Shown here piece by piece: positions 1 to 12,018 of a DNA stretch of 64,000 bases (position 1 is the first letter of the stretch; the number at the start of each line of letters is the position of its first letter). The stretch comes from Favolaschia claudopus. Lineage: Eukaryota; Basidiomycota; Agaricomycetes; Agaricales; Mycenaceae. The notes under the pieces were generated by a model that was given only the letters and a program-made list of their open reading frames with translations, made no database searches and had not been told where the DNA came from. Location of the stretch: the NCBI GenBank assembly GCA_037176885.1, contig JAWWNJ010000034.1, positions 1,426,001 to 1,490,000 on the forward strand. Direction: 5' to 3'. The position numbers and the translations under genes were made by a program.

Positions 1-2
1 GG

Positions 3-323
3 AGTCACAGGTCAGTGCTAGATTTGCCGGCAGAACCTTCATATTCGGATCTAATGCTCAATTCAGGCAACGCATTGTTGACCGACCAAAAGGTTACTTG
101 GTTGGCTTCTTACATGTCGAGAATATGGCTAACATTCATTGTCTTCGTATAGGAATATCTAGACGCTGGGGCAGATCAGTACGTGCTTTCCAATACGTGC
201 GCAAGTTGCTGGTGCTCAAACGTCTGCCTACAGTGTATTAACGAAACCCGTGCTGGAGGCCAGTTTGAGGAGCATGCTGCTCCTGGCCGATGCTCGCAAA
301 AAGACTTTGCAGTCACAAGCTGA
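3..323 (+). CDS. 3' end of an unrecognised Cys-rich protein gene (partial at window edge)
   Basis: The gene enters from the left edge and ends at the TGA at 321-323. Two exons are seen, 3-92 and 153-323. They are separated by a 60-base intron (93-152) with GT donor, a GCTAAC branch site about 20 bases from the end, and TATAG acceptor. Splicing joins one open frame of 86 residues whose last third is Cys-rich, in a CASCWCSNVCLQC-like pattern that could bind metal or form disulfides. I do not recognise the family. A second frame is also open from base 2 to 241 without splicing; it is less convincing because it reads through the well-formed intron and gives an Arg-rich tail. Confidence 0.5.
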
Positions 324-932
324 AACTGTATTATAGTGTAACGCTTCTACGCGGCCGCGCTTTTGCGCGTTTCTTTCGGTTGTTTTGGTGGGTGATAGGT
401 TAGTAGTTTCAGGACCTTTTTGGTGTTAATTTGTTGGTATTATCAATCGCTGTATATTCGGTGTATCACTGGCTTTCCTCGAGTAATGACATGACATGTA
501 TGAATACATACACGCCTCGCTACGCCGTGTCCCATTTTGGCTTGTCGGAAGCGAATCCGAAAATCATCAGGAGCGTGGGACAATTTTGGTCTTTTGAATC
601 TCTCATCGTTAACCTCAACTCTCGATCTCTGCAAAAAAAGCCGAGTCTCTGCCAATATCCAAACTCTTCAACTTGTGATAAAATCACCTGGAACCCCAGG
701 CAGCGTGCTCACCTGTCGAATAGTCGCGAAGCTATCCGAGTCTCTGCGGACATGCGTGAAGTTGCTGACGCAAAACAGGGCGCACTGGAAGATTATCCGG
801 TCAGTGAATGGAATTAAAGCGACCGCGATACTCGGTCCGTAACCGAAAGTTCGCTGGGCAGCGGGCCCGCTAGACCGTTTAAATGCGCTAGTTGCGGAAT
901 GGATGTCAATCCACCGTTCTCCCGATTCTACC
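324..932. other. Intergenic stretch, no supported gene
   Basis: This lies between the partial left-edge gene and the RING-finger gene. Short open frames exist on both strands, but none has recognisable motifs, good splice structure or family-like composition. It presumably holds the 3' UTR of the first gene and the promoter of the second. Confidence 0.5.
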
Positions 933-1822
933 ATGGTTTGCAGTATCTGTTACGAACGGTTCACGGCCCCAGTTGCTTTGCCCTGCGGTCAGTACATTCA
1001 TCTTCAACAGGAGCCAAGCCTGAGACTGATAGAGATAAGGACACATTTTCTGTACTGAATGTATTCGACGCGCCGTTGATACGAGCCAAATGAACCCTCT
1101 AAAACACTCCTGCCCTACGTGTCGGTCAGCCTACTCTGTCGGTAAATTCTTTTGTTGGAATTGTTTGTCAAACATGGAGGCTGACGATAGTTTTCAAGTA
1201 TCGATAGACCCCGCTCTCGTGCCTGCGTATATCCGCCCACACATTCTTCCGGTCCTTCGCCCGATATTTTTCGACGACCCATCGTTAGAGAGCAGCCCTG
1301 CTACTTCCAGTGATTCCGCTTGCTTAGCATCTTTATCTGCGTCTGCTATTGAGGACTTGATAACATCCAAATCGGCCACAGATCCGAGTATAGAGGCATT
1401 ACGTCGAAACTGTGTTACATGGCGGCGGCGGGCGGAGGTACATGCTGCCAACAATGCAGGGCTTCTCGGTTTTGCGCGCGTGGCTAAAGAGTACACGTTG
1501 TGCATGCGTGCTGAACGCGACGACGCACTCGGCCATTGCGCCATTTTGCAGCGCAAGCTGGAAGAACTTACGTGCGATGGTTTCTGCTTGAGATATTGTG
1601 AAGAGCTAATTGCTTACCAGGCTCAAATTGCACGAAATAGAGTCACGGTCTCCTCGCCAGTCTCTGAACCTAGAGGATACAAGCGCTCCGGAGACGAGTG
1701 TAGAAGCACAGGCGTCTAATGACGAACGACCCAATCGTCGCCCGGATTCCAGTCTGGAGATTCACCCTCTTCTTGCCCAAGTGTTGGCTGGACCTGATGC
1801 TTTTCAAGAGCCTCGGCCGTAA
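933..1822 (+). CDS. RING-finger (C3HC4) protein, probable E3 ubiquitin ligase
   Basis: The ATG at 933 opens directly onto a RING domain. Cysteines at residues 3 and 6 are followed by PCGHIFC and CTEC at residues 17-26 and CPTC at 43-46, a C3HC4 set. The CGH motif is split by a 52-base intron (988-1039), and only splicing restores the His. A second probable intron (1572-1620, GT...CCAG) moves the frame to a Ser/Glu-rich tail ending at the TAG before 1823; without it the protein would stop at 1719. The spliced product is about 262 residues. RING proteins of this type recruit E2 enzymes for ubiquitin transfer; the substrate is unknown. The RING call is firm, the 3' end moderately so. Coding exons upstream of 933 cannot be excluded because the RING sits at the very N-terminus. 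Confidence 0.75.
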
Positions 1823-2276
1823 CACGAGCAAGCCATGATTTGGGCGTGTATGTTCTTCTGTTTCTTCACTATATAATACCCTGGAATAGATCGAGCCCGT
1901 CGTCATATTCGCCTCGTGAGATTGTTTTTCCCTCAAATTTCCCTGTCGTCGGAAATCCCGGTCCGGCATCTTCGGATGAAATCCGTCGATGTCATTTGCA
2001 ATGATCATCCTTCCCTCGTTCAGGTGCACTACGCACTCAAAGTCAGCAGCCCAATTAGACCCAAAGCGCGCTCCACTCTCCTTCCATCCGAGCAGTGCGA
2101 CATGAGCAGAGAACCGACAGGAATCGACGCGTTCTTGTCTGATCCTTTCGCGGCAATAACGACAGGGTCTGCGTCAGCTGGTTGACCCTCAGGATGGCTC
2201 GGAGCCGGCTCACCATGTATAAATTCGAGCGGCGCACCGTCTTCCTTCGGTATCATCCACTCGTGTGCACTGAGAG
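1823..2276. other. Intergenic stretch, no supported gene
   Basis: This separates the RING gene from the M28-like gene on the same strand. A TATAATA-like string near 1870 and a TATAAA string near 2218 are seen. The second, about 58 bases before the ATG at 2277, is a plausible TATA box for the peptidase-like gene. Confidence 0.4.
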
Positions 2277-4331
2277 ATGCAGTTCTCGTTGCGCGCCGCC
2301 TTCGTCGCAGCGTCTCTTGCAGCAGCGGGCAATGTCTTCGCGCTTTCTTCCTCCCCAGCTCTCGACCAGCATGCAGAGCAGCTCTTACATGATCGTCTCT
2401 TCCAAACCAACTTGCGCGGACCGCGTTGGAGTACGTTGTATACCAGAACGATTTGATTTTGAAGACTGATTTCCATGAAGCGGGTAATGAAAACCAGAAC
2501 ACCCTCACCTCAGTCGTCGCTTCCTCTATGGAAATTGCTGGACTGAACGTCGAGACTCTCAACTACACTTTCTTCAGGTTTTTACGGCCATCTTGTTGCG
2601 TATCCCTCATTAAAAAGTTCCAGGTGGGACCCACGCTGGTGGTCTCTGAGTCTTAAGCTCAAAAACGGAACAACCATGGGCCTACCTACCACAGGGTACT
2701 GGCCGTATTCCGGTGACTCAGGTCTCCGGGGTGTTACGGGTGCCGTGCACGATGCAGGAAGCTTTGCTTTGTTCCCAAATCAAACTGCCAATCCAGACAG
2801 CCTGGACTGGACAGGGCTTCCATCGGGCGAAAACAACATCGTTTTCTTTGACAATCCTAGTCCGACGCGTAACTACTCTGAACCCGGGTATGGGTTGCTT
2901 GGGTGAGTTTACAGGAATTCCACGTTCCCCGCGAAAAAAGAAAGATAAATCGCGATATTCAGGTCATCTGTGGCTGCGAGCGCTATCCCTGAGGTTTGTC
3001 GAGTTAATCAGGTCTCTGCCGCATTCATTTTGATCAAGTCATGTAGCTCGGAAATCTGACAAATCCGCACTGTATGTTTTCTTCACCTTCGTCGCAAGCA
3101 GTTGCCGATTAGAAGTGTGTACATAGGGCAATCCACGAAGATACTCAATTGGACCGCCATCAGAGAACTAGGCGTCGCAGGCGTCGTAACCTCATGGGTG
3201 CACACCTCTGATGAAAACGGCGCCCTGCAGTTCCTGCCGAGCTATGGAGCACCGGGAAATGGCTCGCTCTTCAATGTCCCCGCTCTCTTCGTTGGCAACT
3301 CGACGGGGGAGACAATTCGGGGTCTTGTAAGGAGCGGAGAGGTAGAGAGCGCAACCGTCGTGCTCGACGCGCCAAGTTCGTGGGCGACATCCTCGACTGT
3401 TATTGGTCATCTAGCCGGGAAGAAGGGATCGAGCGAATCTATTCTTGTGTATACGCACAGTGAGTCTCTCATGTTATCTATCATCTTGAGCAGTGGACTG
3501 ATCGCTTGCACCTCCACAGCCGATGGTCCTTCGATTATCGAAGAAAATGGTCCGATTCTTCTCCTTGCGATGGCAGAGTACTTTGCAGCACACCCTATCA
3601 ACATCAATATCGAGTACGCTGCTGCTCGTCTTGTCGTTCCGGACGAATCTAACAAGAAATCCCAGCTTTGTTTTGACTACGGGTCACATGTCCGGCCAAC
3701 ACTTGAACGAGTCGCGGTGGATGGACGAACGGCCTGCGCTTATGCAGAACGCAAAGGCCGCTATCGTATGCGAACACTTCGGCGCGATGGAATGGAAAGA
3801 CAACTTTAGCACGGGAAAGCCTGTGTATGAGGCAACAGGGAAGCATGAGCCTATGTGGACTATGGTGTAGGTTTCCAAAATTTCATTGTTGGCTATATGC
3901 CAGGTTTGTCACAAGTTCTCTCTGACATGTCCCCAGGAACTCATCGAGCGCGAGCAATGAGTTGCATCAGTTGTATCTTGACGCGTTTGAGGGTACGCCG
4001 GACACGCTCCGAATGGCTATGGTCTCGCCGCAGGTCGTCAACGGTGCACAATCGAATTGGTACGGTGCCGGAGGGAGTAGAACGCTGGGCTATTCGAATA
4101 TACCTACCATCGGGTGAGCAGAGTCTCGACTTTGGATATGTAAATGTGTAAATGTTCATCACTAACGCTCACTCCGTTCGCAGAATTATCCCGCAGCCAG
4201 ACTATCTCTGGGCGGCCATGCCGGACGGTGGCTGGAGTAAATTGGACGTGCAGATGGCGATCACCCAGATTAATGTGATTCTGAAACTCATCGACAGCCT
4301 GGACCAGAAGTTTGTTGCGGGAAGCCTATGA
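2277..4331 (+). CDS. Secreted M28-family peptidase-like protein with PA-type domain
   Basis: The ATG at 2277 starts a typical secretion signal (positively charged start, hydrophobic Ala-rich core, small residues before an FALSSS-like cleavage region). The gene has several short introns. Examples are a 50-base intron just after the PRW codons near 2427, one after GLLG near 2906, one that rebuilds THTDGPS near 3471-3519, and one near 3616-3667 that joins to a VLTTGHMSG block. The middle part (about 3100-3420) looks like a PA (protease-associated) domain. The following HTDGPSIIEENGP block matches the HxD metal-binding region of M28 aminopeptidase relatives, and EHFGAMEW and the Asn-Glu-Leu-rich end fit the same fold. 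It probably acts outside the cell or in the secretory pathway. Whether all zinc ligands of an active aminopeptidase are kept could not be checked, so catalysis is not certain. Confidence 0.7.
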
Positions 4332-4379
4332 GTATATACGCATATACGCATAGCGATTTGGAAAATAGAAATTATTCTG

Positions 4380-6467
4380 TCATATGGACTCGAGAACGCA
4401 ATCGACGACGGCGCAGCGGCGCTCGTCGAGAACGACGCGGACTGCTTCAGAGAGAGCAGTATTGAACTCTTCCTTCAGGTTCCCTCCATTGCCGCCAACT
4501 CTTTTGCCCCATGCCCATCCGGCAGACGCAGCGACAGCGATCTGCGAATAGTCGGGGCAGTCAGGGCCGAACCCGACAGAGAGTTCGACACCGGACGCGG
4601 CGCGACTGCCGTATCCGGTCGGATGGCAGCCCAGCATCGACATTTTGGGTGCCTGGGTTTTTTACGACAAGGTCAGAGCGGTTGTGCATCATAGAAAACC
4701 TCGAACGCACCTTCCAGCCACCGTTATTGATGACGATGGTCAAAAATGGCTTCAATATGAATCGTTAGCGAGAAGATCGGGAAAAAGGCATATCGATCTC
4801 ACCGTCTCATAGCGCCTGGCGATCCAATAAGCAGAACTCGGCACACAGAACAAGAAAGATCCGTCGCCGACAATAGAAACAATCAGCTCGTAGTCCTTCT
4901 GAACTCCAAGATGCGCGCCAATGGCGGCAGCCAAGCTCCACCCCAACGACGCCCCGCCACTCGTCAACTGCCCGCCGGGCATTTCCGTTCGCATGTGCTG
5001 CCATACAAGCGGGTAGTTGGTGATACCCTCGTTGAGAATCAGCGTCTTGTCCAGACTGCGCGAGGGGGTCTGCTGTTCGATCGTTCGGCGCAGCATACCG
5101 AGGACGTTGGGTAATGTAGCTCTTGCGTCTTGCAGACTTCGCTCGGGCCACGTATCTTCCTTATTGTTCATGGCATTCACCCACTCGTTATGCTCGGTTG
5201 TGAGGTCGCTCTTCCGCTGCTCGATAAGACTGGTGTGGGTGGGTTGAATCTGTTTAGCGGCGGCGGCATTGATGGCTTCGAGGGCAAGCACGATGTCGGC
5301 GTTGCAGAGCATTTCAGCGTCGGCGTGCCATTGGCCGATGGCAGAGATGATCTTGAGTGGATCGCCAGAGTCGATCACAAATACGCGAGCGTTTTGGTTG
5401 GGTGCTTGCACGGCGGGGATCCAGGGGACGTCTGCTTCGAGGACTAGGATGACGTCCGCTTTTGCTAGGTGGTGGGAATGGGAGGCGCGGTTGAGGTATG
5501 TGAACCCGACAAAGTGGGGATGGGAGAAGGGGACTGCGACGGCGGAGGGGCATACGGCAACGATAGCAGCCCCTACTGTGGTGGAAAGATTGGCAAGGAG
5601 GGGAACTGAATCCCTACTTCGGCCTGAGTGGGAGGCAATGATCAGCGGTGCCTTGGCCTCTAAAAGGGCGCGGGCGATAGTTTCAGCAGCTAGAGACTTT
5701 CAGAAAAAGTGTATTTCGATTATTGAGCGCTGCGAACCTCTCGCTGAAAGTGCCGCCGGTTCCACGGAGGGCCACTTTTTGAGAGCAAGGTCGGCTTTGA
5801 CAGCGGAGAGCTCGACTTCCTCCTCCATCACTTCTCTTCTGGCCCACAGATATACCGGTCCTTTAGGGTGACTTGTAGCACTAAAGCGCTAGGTAAGTGC
5901 ATATGCAACATCTCATCGAAGGCTTGAAAAGCACATTTGCAAAGCCCTGCAGATAACACTGGGGACGACTTTGCCGCTTTCTATCTGCGAAGTGAATCTC
6001 ATGTACTGCCGCACAATTGCTGCTTGATCAGGGATATCTGCCTTTCATTTTAGTCTTTACAGCGTTGCGATGCACAGATAGTTACCTTGTACGGTCAAGA
6101 TCCACTCGTTCCTACTCCCCTTCATCTCACCCAGACTACTGAACGGCGAAGCCCCGGCGTATATCAGGACAGGAACGCGGCCTCTGTCGACGTTGTGAAT
6201 GGCGCCGGCCATGGCTTGAGTACCAACATCGACATGTACAATGACGGCTGCGGGTCTTCCCGTCGCCTGAGCGAAACCCTGTGCGGCTGATAGTGCTACC
6301 ATTTCATTGGGGCAAGTGATTATGTTAGCGAGCGTTTGCCCATCGTCCGACCGTTGGCGCTGGAGGTCTTCAAGTAGAGCCGGATGGTCAGATCCCCAAT
6401 TTGCGAAAATATGGGTTATCCCGGCGTTGGCCAGCGACCGAAGGAACACGGAAGAGGTGGTATACAT
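4380..6467 (-). CDS. Thiamine-diphosphate-dependent enzyme, acetolactate synthase-like
   Basis: Six exons can be joined in frame: 6467-6086, 6037-5935, 5880-5738, 5689-4803, 4749-4711 and 4652-4380. Together they give about 608 residues, the usual length for ThDP 2-oxoacid lyases and decarboxylases. The N-terminal pyrimidine-binding domain carries the catalytic Glu in CPNEMVALSAAQG. The middle domain includes HPKGPVYLWARR and a nucleotide-fold segment. The C-terminal domain has the ThDP motif GDGSFLF followed about 25 residues later by INNGGW. An apparent stop near 5698 lies inside a 48-base intron (5690-5737), so the gene is intact. The family decarboxylates 2-oxoacids and often transfers the two-carbon unit. 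The branched-chain acetolactate synthase of fungi is mitochondrial and more conserved, so this is probably a specialised paralog such as a benzoylformate-decarboxylase-like or 2-hydroxyacyl lyase enzyme. It lies head-to-head with an MFS transporter. Confidence 0.85.
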
Positions 6468-6813
6468 GGCGGAGAGAACGGAAGCGGTGCGATGAACGGG
6501 GGAAGGCCTTTTCAGTAAACATTGAAGGAAGGGTGAGTCAGGCTCAGCCTCAGTCAGCCAATTAGTTGCGGGATGACGTTTCCATTTTGGGCAACCAGTC
6601 CTGTCCTCCCAAAAAAGGAAATTTTTCTGCCATAAGACTCCATGCACTTCAGTTTGGCGGATAATATGTTCTCGGCGTTCTCAGGACTTCTCACAGACTC
6701 TCACCGCTTCTCCATGACTTATAATGTAGTGGTTCTGCGACGGCGTAAACCATGTCCCCGTGGACTCAACCAGCTTCACACACACTTCGCCTGGTCTTTG
6801 CCAGTTTCTCTCC
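6468..6813. promoter_or_regulatory. Divergent promoter region between ThDP enzyme and MFS transporter
   Basis: These 346 bases separate the two outward-pointing start codons and must hold both promoters. No clear TATA box is seen for either gene. The spacing is short enough for shared control. Confidence 0.4.
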
Positions 6814-9252
6814 ATGTCTACACCAATATCGCCCTCAGAAACTGAACAAGCCATTCACGAAGATGTCAAAACCACCAACAGTGCAGATGTCCTAGACGAG
6901 TCGAAGGAATCCGACACAATGGACAAGTTCGTTATTGATCCAGAGGCAGAACGCAAACTTGTACGAAAGCTGGATTGGATTCTGATGCCTCTGTTCACTT
7001 TGCTCTGTGCGAAACGCATCAACCTCTTTTTTGGATCGGAAATCTCACTAAACACTGTAATGTAGACTGCACGAATTTCGTGGATAGGTACGCATATCAC
7101 AGTCCATAATTATAAGAAGGCAACGCTAACACGATCACCATCCTACCGTCAGAACCGCAATAGGAAACGCTAAAATTGCAGGTAAAGTTGTTCAGCAACG
7201 AGAGATATGTACACTCACTATAGCTCGACGCCCAGGCATCGAAAAAGATCTCGGGATGGTGGGATTCGACTATAACCGGGCCTTGACCATATTCTATGTT
7301 TTTGTGAGACGGTCTGGGTTTTGCAAACTCAACTTGAGAGCTAACGGCCTCCAAGTATATCGTCTCAGACATCCCCTCGAACCTTGCGCTCAAACACTTC
7401 GGTTCCGTATGGCTGGCAGCGATGGTTTTTTGCTTCGGAATTATATCAATCGCCACAGCGTTCGTCAAGTCCTACTCCGGCTTGATAGCGTCCCGTGTCT
7501 TTCTGGGCATGGCAGAAGGCGGAACCTTGGTTTGCCTTGTCCCAATAAATCACATGTTCAAACAAAAGTAATTCATTGGATTGCAGTCCGGCTTGACCTA
7601 CATAATTTCCCGCGTACGTGCTACTTTAGCCGATACAACTTCGGGCTAAAATTACATAGTATTATCGACGGACAGAGTTTGTCATGCGCGTCGGTATCTT
7701 CTTTGGAATATCAGCTCCCCTGGCTGGCGCATGTAAGTTTCACCAATTCTTTGCCATTTCTTGTTGCACAAATAATGGTCCTGTTTAGTCGGCGGACTCC
7801 TGGCATCTGGACTGTTGCACGTCGGAGACATCGGCTCCGTCAAGTCATGGCGAAAAATATTCCTCGTCGAAGGTAATCCCTCACTCTCTATCAACGCATC
7901 CAGATTTCAACCATACCTACCAGGCATCATAACAACCGGCATCGGACTCCTAGGCTTTCTCATAATCCCAACCGACCCCCAGCGAACCCGGATGCTCAAC
8001 GAAGATGAAAGAGCGCTCGCCCTCGCGCGTATCGAGGCGGATCAAGTCGTGAAAACAAATGGGCGGAAAGAACGCACGACGTTGAGGTTGATTTGGCGGT
8101 CGTTCAATTTTAACGTAGCTGCAATTCTTTCTTTGCAGTTGAATCATGCTGACGACTGTTGTTTGAAGACCTGTCTGTGCTTGTTGTGTTATACCATGGC
8201 AAACATATCTTTCCAGGGACTCAGCCTTTTCATGCCTACAGTCATCGCTACCCGTGAGTAGAGCTCTCCGTCTAAGTAAGTGTTGAATGTCTGAGTAACC
8301 TCTTTGGTAGTTGGTCATTTCAGTGAGTCGGTGATTATCTTATCATCTTCCTCAGCTCAAAGACGCGTTTAAAAGCCGTGGTCGAATCACAACTTCGAAC
8401 TGTTCCTCCATACATGGTAAAAACGAACAGTTCAACAATTTCCAACTAACCGTTTGTCACAGGTCGGTGCAGTTTGGGCCCTGGTTACTTCCTACATATC
8501 GTTGCGCATGAGGCAACGCGCGGGTCCGATCTTCGTTTCAGGGCTGTTCATGGTGCTTGGATATGCAATCGCGGGTAAGATATTTTTCGAACACCAGTTC
8601 GAGGCTGATATTGTTTTTACTGTAGTCGGTACGAAAAATTCACATGCCAGGTGAGAAAAGCGTTCCCTTCATGCGTGGAGTTGAATTCAGATTTTCTCTA
8701 GATACGCAGGTTCGCAGTGGTTATCTAATCCTGCGTCAAGTAACTAAGTAGATGCTCACTTTGCTTCCAGCTTGCTTCTTTTCTATCATGGGAGGAAGCC
8801 CTATCGGGCCCCTCGAACTAGTATGGGGAACGGACAACGCATCCCCGGACACTATCCGTGCCGTCACAAGTGCGATAATTCCTGGTCAGCAAAACCTCCG
8901 TTCAACTTGTTCACACGGTTCAAACCCACGTTCATTGCCAGGATTCGGAGCCCTAGGCTCTGTAATTGCGGTGGTATGTTCTCCATCCTATATTCTGCAC
9001 TTTCAACAACGCTTTGTTTCATTTCAGTGGACGTACCTCCCCACAGACGCTCCAGATTATCACAAAGGCAATTCTCTCAATCTAGGCACGACGAGCGCAA
9101 TTTGCGTCCTCACCATTGTCGGTGCCATGTATATTCGATGGGAGAACGCGAAGCGCGGAAGAGGAGAGAGAGATCATCGAGTGGAAGGGAAGACGGGGAA
9201 GGAGTTGGAGGAGTTGGGGTATCTTCATCCGCAGTATCGTTATCAATTGTAA
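6814..9252 (+). CDS. MFS transporter, anion:cation symporter (allantoate permease-like)
   Basis: The ATG at 6814 begins a hydrophilic N-terminus with the ERKLVRKLDWILMPLF motif typical of the Dal5/allantoate permease (ACS) family. Spliced exons then give NFVDRTAIGNAKI, the first cytosolic-loop region, then VSDIPSNLALKHFG, SRVFLGMAEGG and FLVEGIITTGIG, all signature parts of this family. The charged central loop (TDPQRTRMLNEDERALA) follows, and the last exon ends in a hydrophilic tail with NAKRGRGERD and PQYRYQL. About 12 membrane helices are expected in a protein near 480-500 residues. The family imports organic anions such as allantoate, nicotinate or other carboxylates by proton symport at the plasma membrane. 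The gene is broken by many short introns, and some splice sites in 8260-8760 are not resolved. The neighbour is a ThDP enzyme in divergent orientation. Confidence 0.8.
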
Positions 9253-9657
9253 AAATGTTTGAAATGAATCAGTTGAATGCATGTAAGTGAACTGTTTTCA
9301 AGGGCAAACAACCGTCGTTGGAGGGTGTTCAAAACTGATAGCTTTGAAGATGACGCACTCTTTTCCTTCCGCTGCCCCTGGACCCGGAACGAAGGAGATA
9401 TGCAAAGAAAGCTCCAGGCTCAGCAGATGCAAATGCAAACTTCTGTGCCGGGGACGTTCAGTCAATGCGTCGCCAGAAAACGTGCATCCGTGGCTACTTG
9501 TGTTGAAGATGACATCAGACCAAATCAATTCTAGAAAGAAACTTTTTATCAATCCATCCTCCGAGTCTTCTTTGCTAAAAACCGTGCTATCGAACCCCCG
9601 CAACCTCATCAAAGAGAGAGAGAGATTGAACTGGCTGTTAGCACGCCTCGTCAAATG
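9253..9657. other. Intergenic stretch between convergent genes
   Basis: The MFS gene ends from the left and the BTB gene ends from the right, so this holds two 3' regions. No supported gene is seen. Confidence 0.45.
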
Positions 9658-10727
9658 TCAAACGAAGGCCGTTTCCTTGATGATCTGACGCCATATATAA
9701 TTGTAAGCTATGGTTTACCGTTTGGATCCTAACTCACTTGATGGCAGATAGCTTCGATTTTTTGTTGCAACACAGCGACAAAATTCCCCTTGAAATGGTC
9801 GACGAACGGACAGCATATAGTGCAGGCAGATGCAGTTGCAAGGGATTTGTGCATGCCGCGCACATGAATGCTTATAGTCGATGCATGGGGTCGGGGCTGT
9901 AATTCTTGAGCAATTTTGTCCATGCATTCCACCCACCAAGAAGGGGGAGGGGGAGACCCGTCTAGCCTGGATGCCCAATCATAGACTCCGAATCTGTAAT
10001 CGCGACAACAGGGCGCATGATTTTGGGGCAGCATTGCATTGCTTGCGATCCAACCCTGGTCGCTGCCTCTAGCAATTCCTGCAGAAATTTTACCGCATCG
10101 CCGATGGCAGTCTATCAGCATTTGGTACTGATATCCCGAGATGAGTTTCAAGCCGTCATCGAGAGGGAAGTGTTCAGTGCGGAATCGCAGAGTTTCTTCG
10201 GCAGTCGACACAATCTCCTCCGCGAAATCGTAGTGACACGCATGCGCAAAGAGCATGAAAGGGCGGACTTGTAAAAGGTAAGGGTCGCGAATTGCCGATC
10301 TTATGCAGGGGATAAGGCGGTATCTCGCTGTCACATCGACAATAGAGTTGAAAAGCTTTGGGGAAAGCGCCGGTTGCTTCTTCAACTGCACATGCGCGGG
10401 ATAGAAGGAGTTGAGAATGTACTCGAGCACATCTTTGCTGCAGACGCGATTTCTGTCGTCGTACATGGAGATGACGGGGATGCCATTGCGAGTGTCCGGA
10501 GGCTCTTCACCATCGGTGGCGGCCGCTGGCTGCGGGACTTCGAACATTTCTTTGAAAAACGGCGATGCCAGAGCAAGCAAGACCTTGGAGGTGCGGAAAT
10601 CGACGTTTTCGGAAGATCTGACAATAATATCAGCATTGGGGTCGTCGAAGGGCGCAGGGGCGTCGGTGAATGTCTGGGTGATCATGGCCATGGAGAGGAA
10701 GTCTGCTGATGTGAATTCTTTGGCCAA
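9658..10727 (-). CDS. BTB/POZ domain protein (paralog 1)
   Basis: The first exon (10727-9738) encodes an N-terminal BTB domain beginning PFDDPNADIIVRSSENVDFR and continuing through KVLLALASPFFKEMFEVPQ. A long helical region specific to agaricomycete BTB proteins follows (DVTARYRLIPCIRSAI, FAHACHYDF, LISGYQY). The exon appears to end with GTG AGT TAG, but this is a splice donor. A 53-base intron (9685-9737) leads to a short last exon (9684-9658) coding IIKETAFV. The match to the last exon of paralog 2 (IITETVFLD) supports this splice. The product is 338 residues. A second ATG 12 codons downstream (10691) is an alternative start. BTB domains mediate dimerisation and often Cullin-3 binding, but the function of this expanded family is unknown. 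Confidence 0.8.
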
Positions 10728-10937
10728 TTATACCCGCAAGATCTCTTGCCATCTTGCATAGACCGCACTGTAGGATGAGGGTTGAATTTCATGCGCAGCA
10801 ATTAGACTGTCGCAAGTTCAGTGTCTAGGCCGCCACCATCCGAAATGGAGTCTGTACGCCCGCATTGAAGCGGTTGTGGTTGAACATCAGTAAAGAGTTT
10901 CGGCTACTACTAGTATCTCCGGCAGGGATAGACGACA

Positions 10938-12018
10938 ATGAAGCACTTGCTCTCAACCACCAACATCCGGTTCCTCCCAATACGAAAACATGGTTTCTCC
11001 GCCAGATTGCTGTACAATTTCTCTTCAAGTTCACTCTCAGTAGCCCGTAAGCGGGAGCCCAATACCTTGATTCCATTGACGCCGCGCAAATATTTTTCCA
11101 CCGGACTTGCTTCGTGTTCTCCCGACTCTCCAAAACCCAGCAAACCCCTCCTCAAGGAAAACATCTACACGTTCCCTAATCTCCTCACAATATCCCGGAT
11201 TGTCGCATGTCCGATTTTGGGATGGTCTATTGTGGAGGGCCAGTTTCACGTCGCAACTTCGTTGCTCGTTTATGCTGGACTTACTGATCTAGTGAGCTTA
11301 CCGGTTGTGTGCTGGGACGATTTTGAGCTTACATTCTAGGCGGATGGATATTTAGCGCGCCGATACAAGTCGCAGACGGTGCTGGGGACAATCCTCGATC
11401 CTGCAGCTGACAAAATGCTTGTCACGACCTTAGCTGTGACGTTGACAATGAAAGGGCTGCTGCCTCGTCAGTATTCTCCGTACTCTATCTATTTACTTGG
11501 CCTGATCGTGGTTCAGTGCCTCTCGCGGTCATCATCCTGGGACGCGACATTCTCCTCAGCCTTTCCGCGTTCTACATACGTTATACCTCTCTTCCGCATC
11601 CAGTACGCGCTCTCCATGTGCTGCTTCACCTCGTTTACTGAAATATTCCACAGAAAACCTTCGCTCGATATTGGGACTTCTCATTGCCTTCGGCGGAAGT
11701 GCGTCCAACAATGATCAGCAAGGTATAATAACAACAAGTCTGACCGTCACCGGATGTAACGATAAAGCAGGTCAACACAGCACTTCAACTCCTCCTTATG
11801 GGTTCAACAACAATCAGCCCTCTAGTCCCAATGGACGTATCTTTAGGGTTGCAGGGATTACAGTCCGTAATCTCCCTCTTATGCCTTGCATCTCTCTAAC
11901 GGAGAACACACTCAGATGGATCGTGGGCACCACCACCATCTGGAGCGGTCTCTCCTACGTCTTCTCCAAGGACGCCGTACGATTGGTGTCCAACAAAGTC
12001 AAGCCACCGCCTTCCTAA
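10938..12018 (+). CDS. CRD1: Cardiolipin synthase, mitochondrial (CDP-alcohol phosphatidyltransferase)
   Basis: This enzyme joins CDP-diacylglycerol and phosphatidylglycerol to make cardiolipin in the mitochondrial inner membrane. The N-terminus (MKHLLSTTNIRFLPIRKHGF) is basic and Ser-rich, as expected of a mitochondrial presequence. NIYTFPNLLTISRI opens the membrane domain. A 48-base intron (11292-11339) splits the catalytic CDP-OH-P motif. Spliced, it reads DLADGYLARR, then a GTILDPAADKML segment, giving D-x2-D-G-x2-A-R...G-x3-D-x3-D with all three aspartates in place. Later exons give AVIILGRDILLS and RYWDFSLPSAEVRPT, also typical of eukaryotic cardiolipin synthases, and IVGTTTIWSGLSY as the last membrane segment. 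Total length is about 280-300 residues. The 3' introns near 11470-11520, 11585-11655 and 11720-11770 are read approximately. Confidence 0.88.

Noticed and set aside
2..241. Unspliced frame open across the left edge
   Set aside because: It reads through a good intron (GT, GCTAAC branch, TATAG) and gives an Arg-rich tail; the spliced alternative looks more protein-like.
5690..5737. Apparent stop codon breaking the ThDP enzyme
   Set aside because: It lies within a 48-base GT-AG intron whose removal restores SARAAETIARALLEAK in frame.
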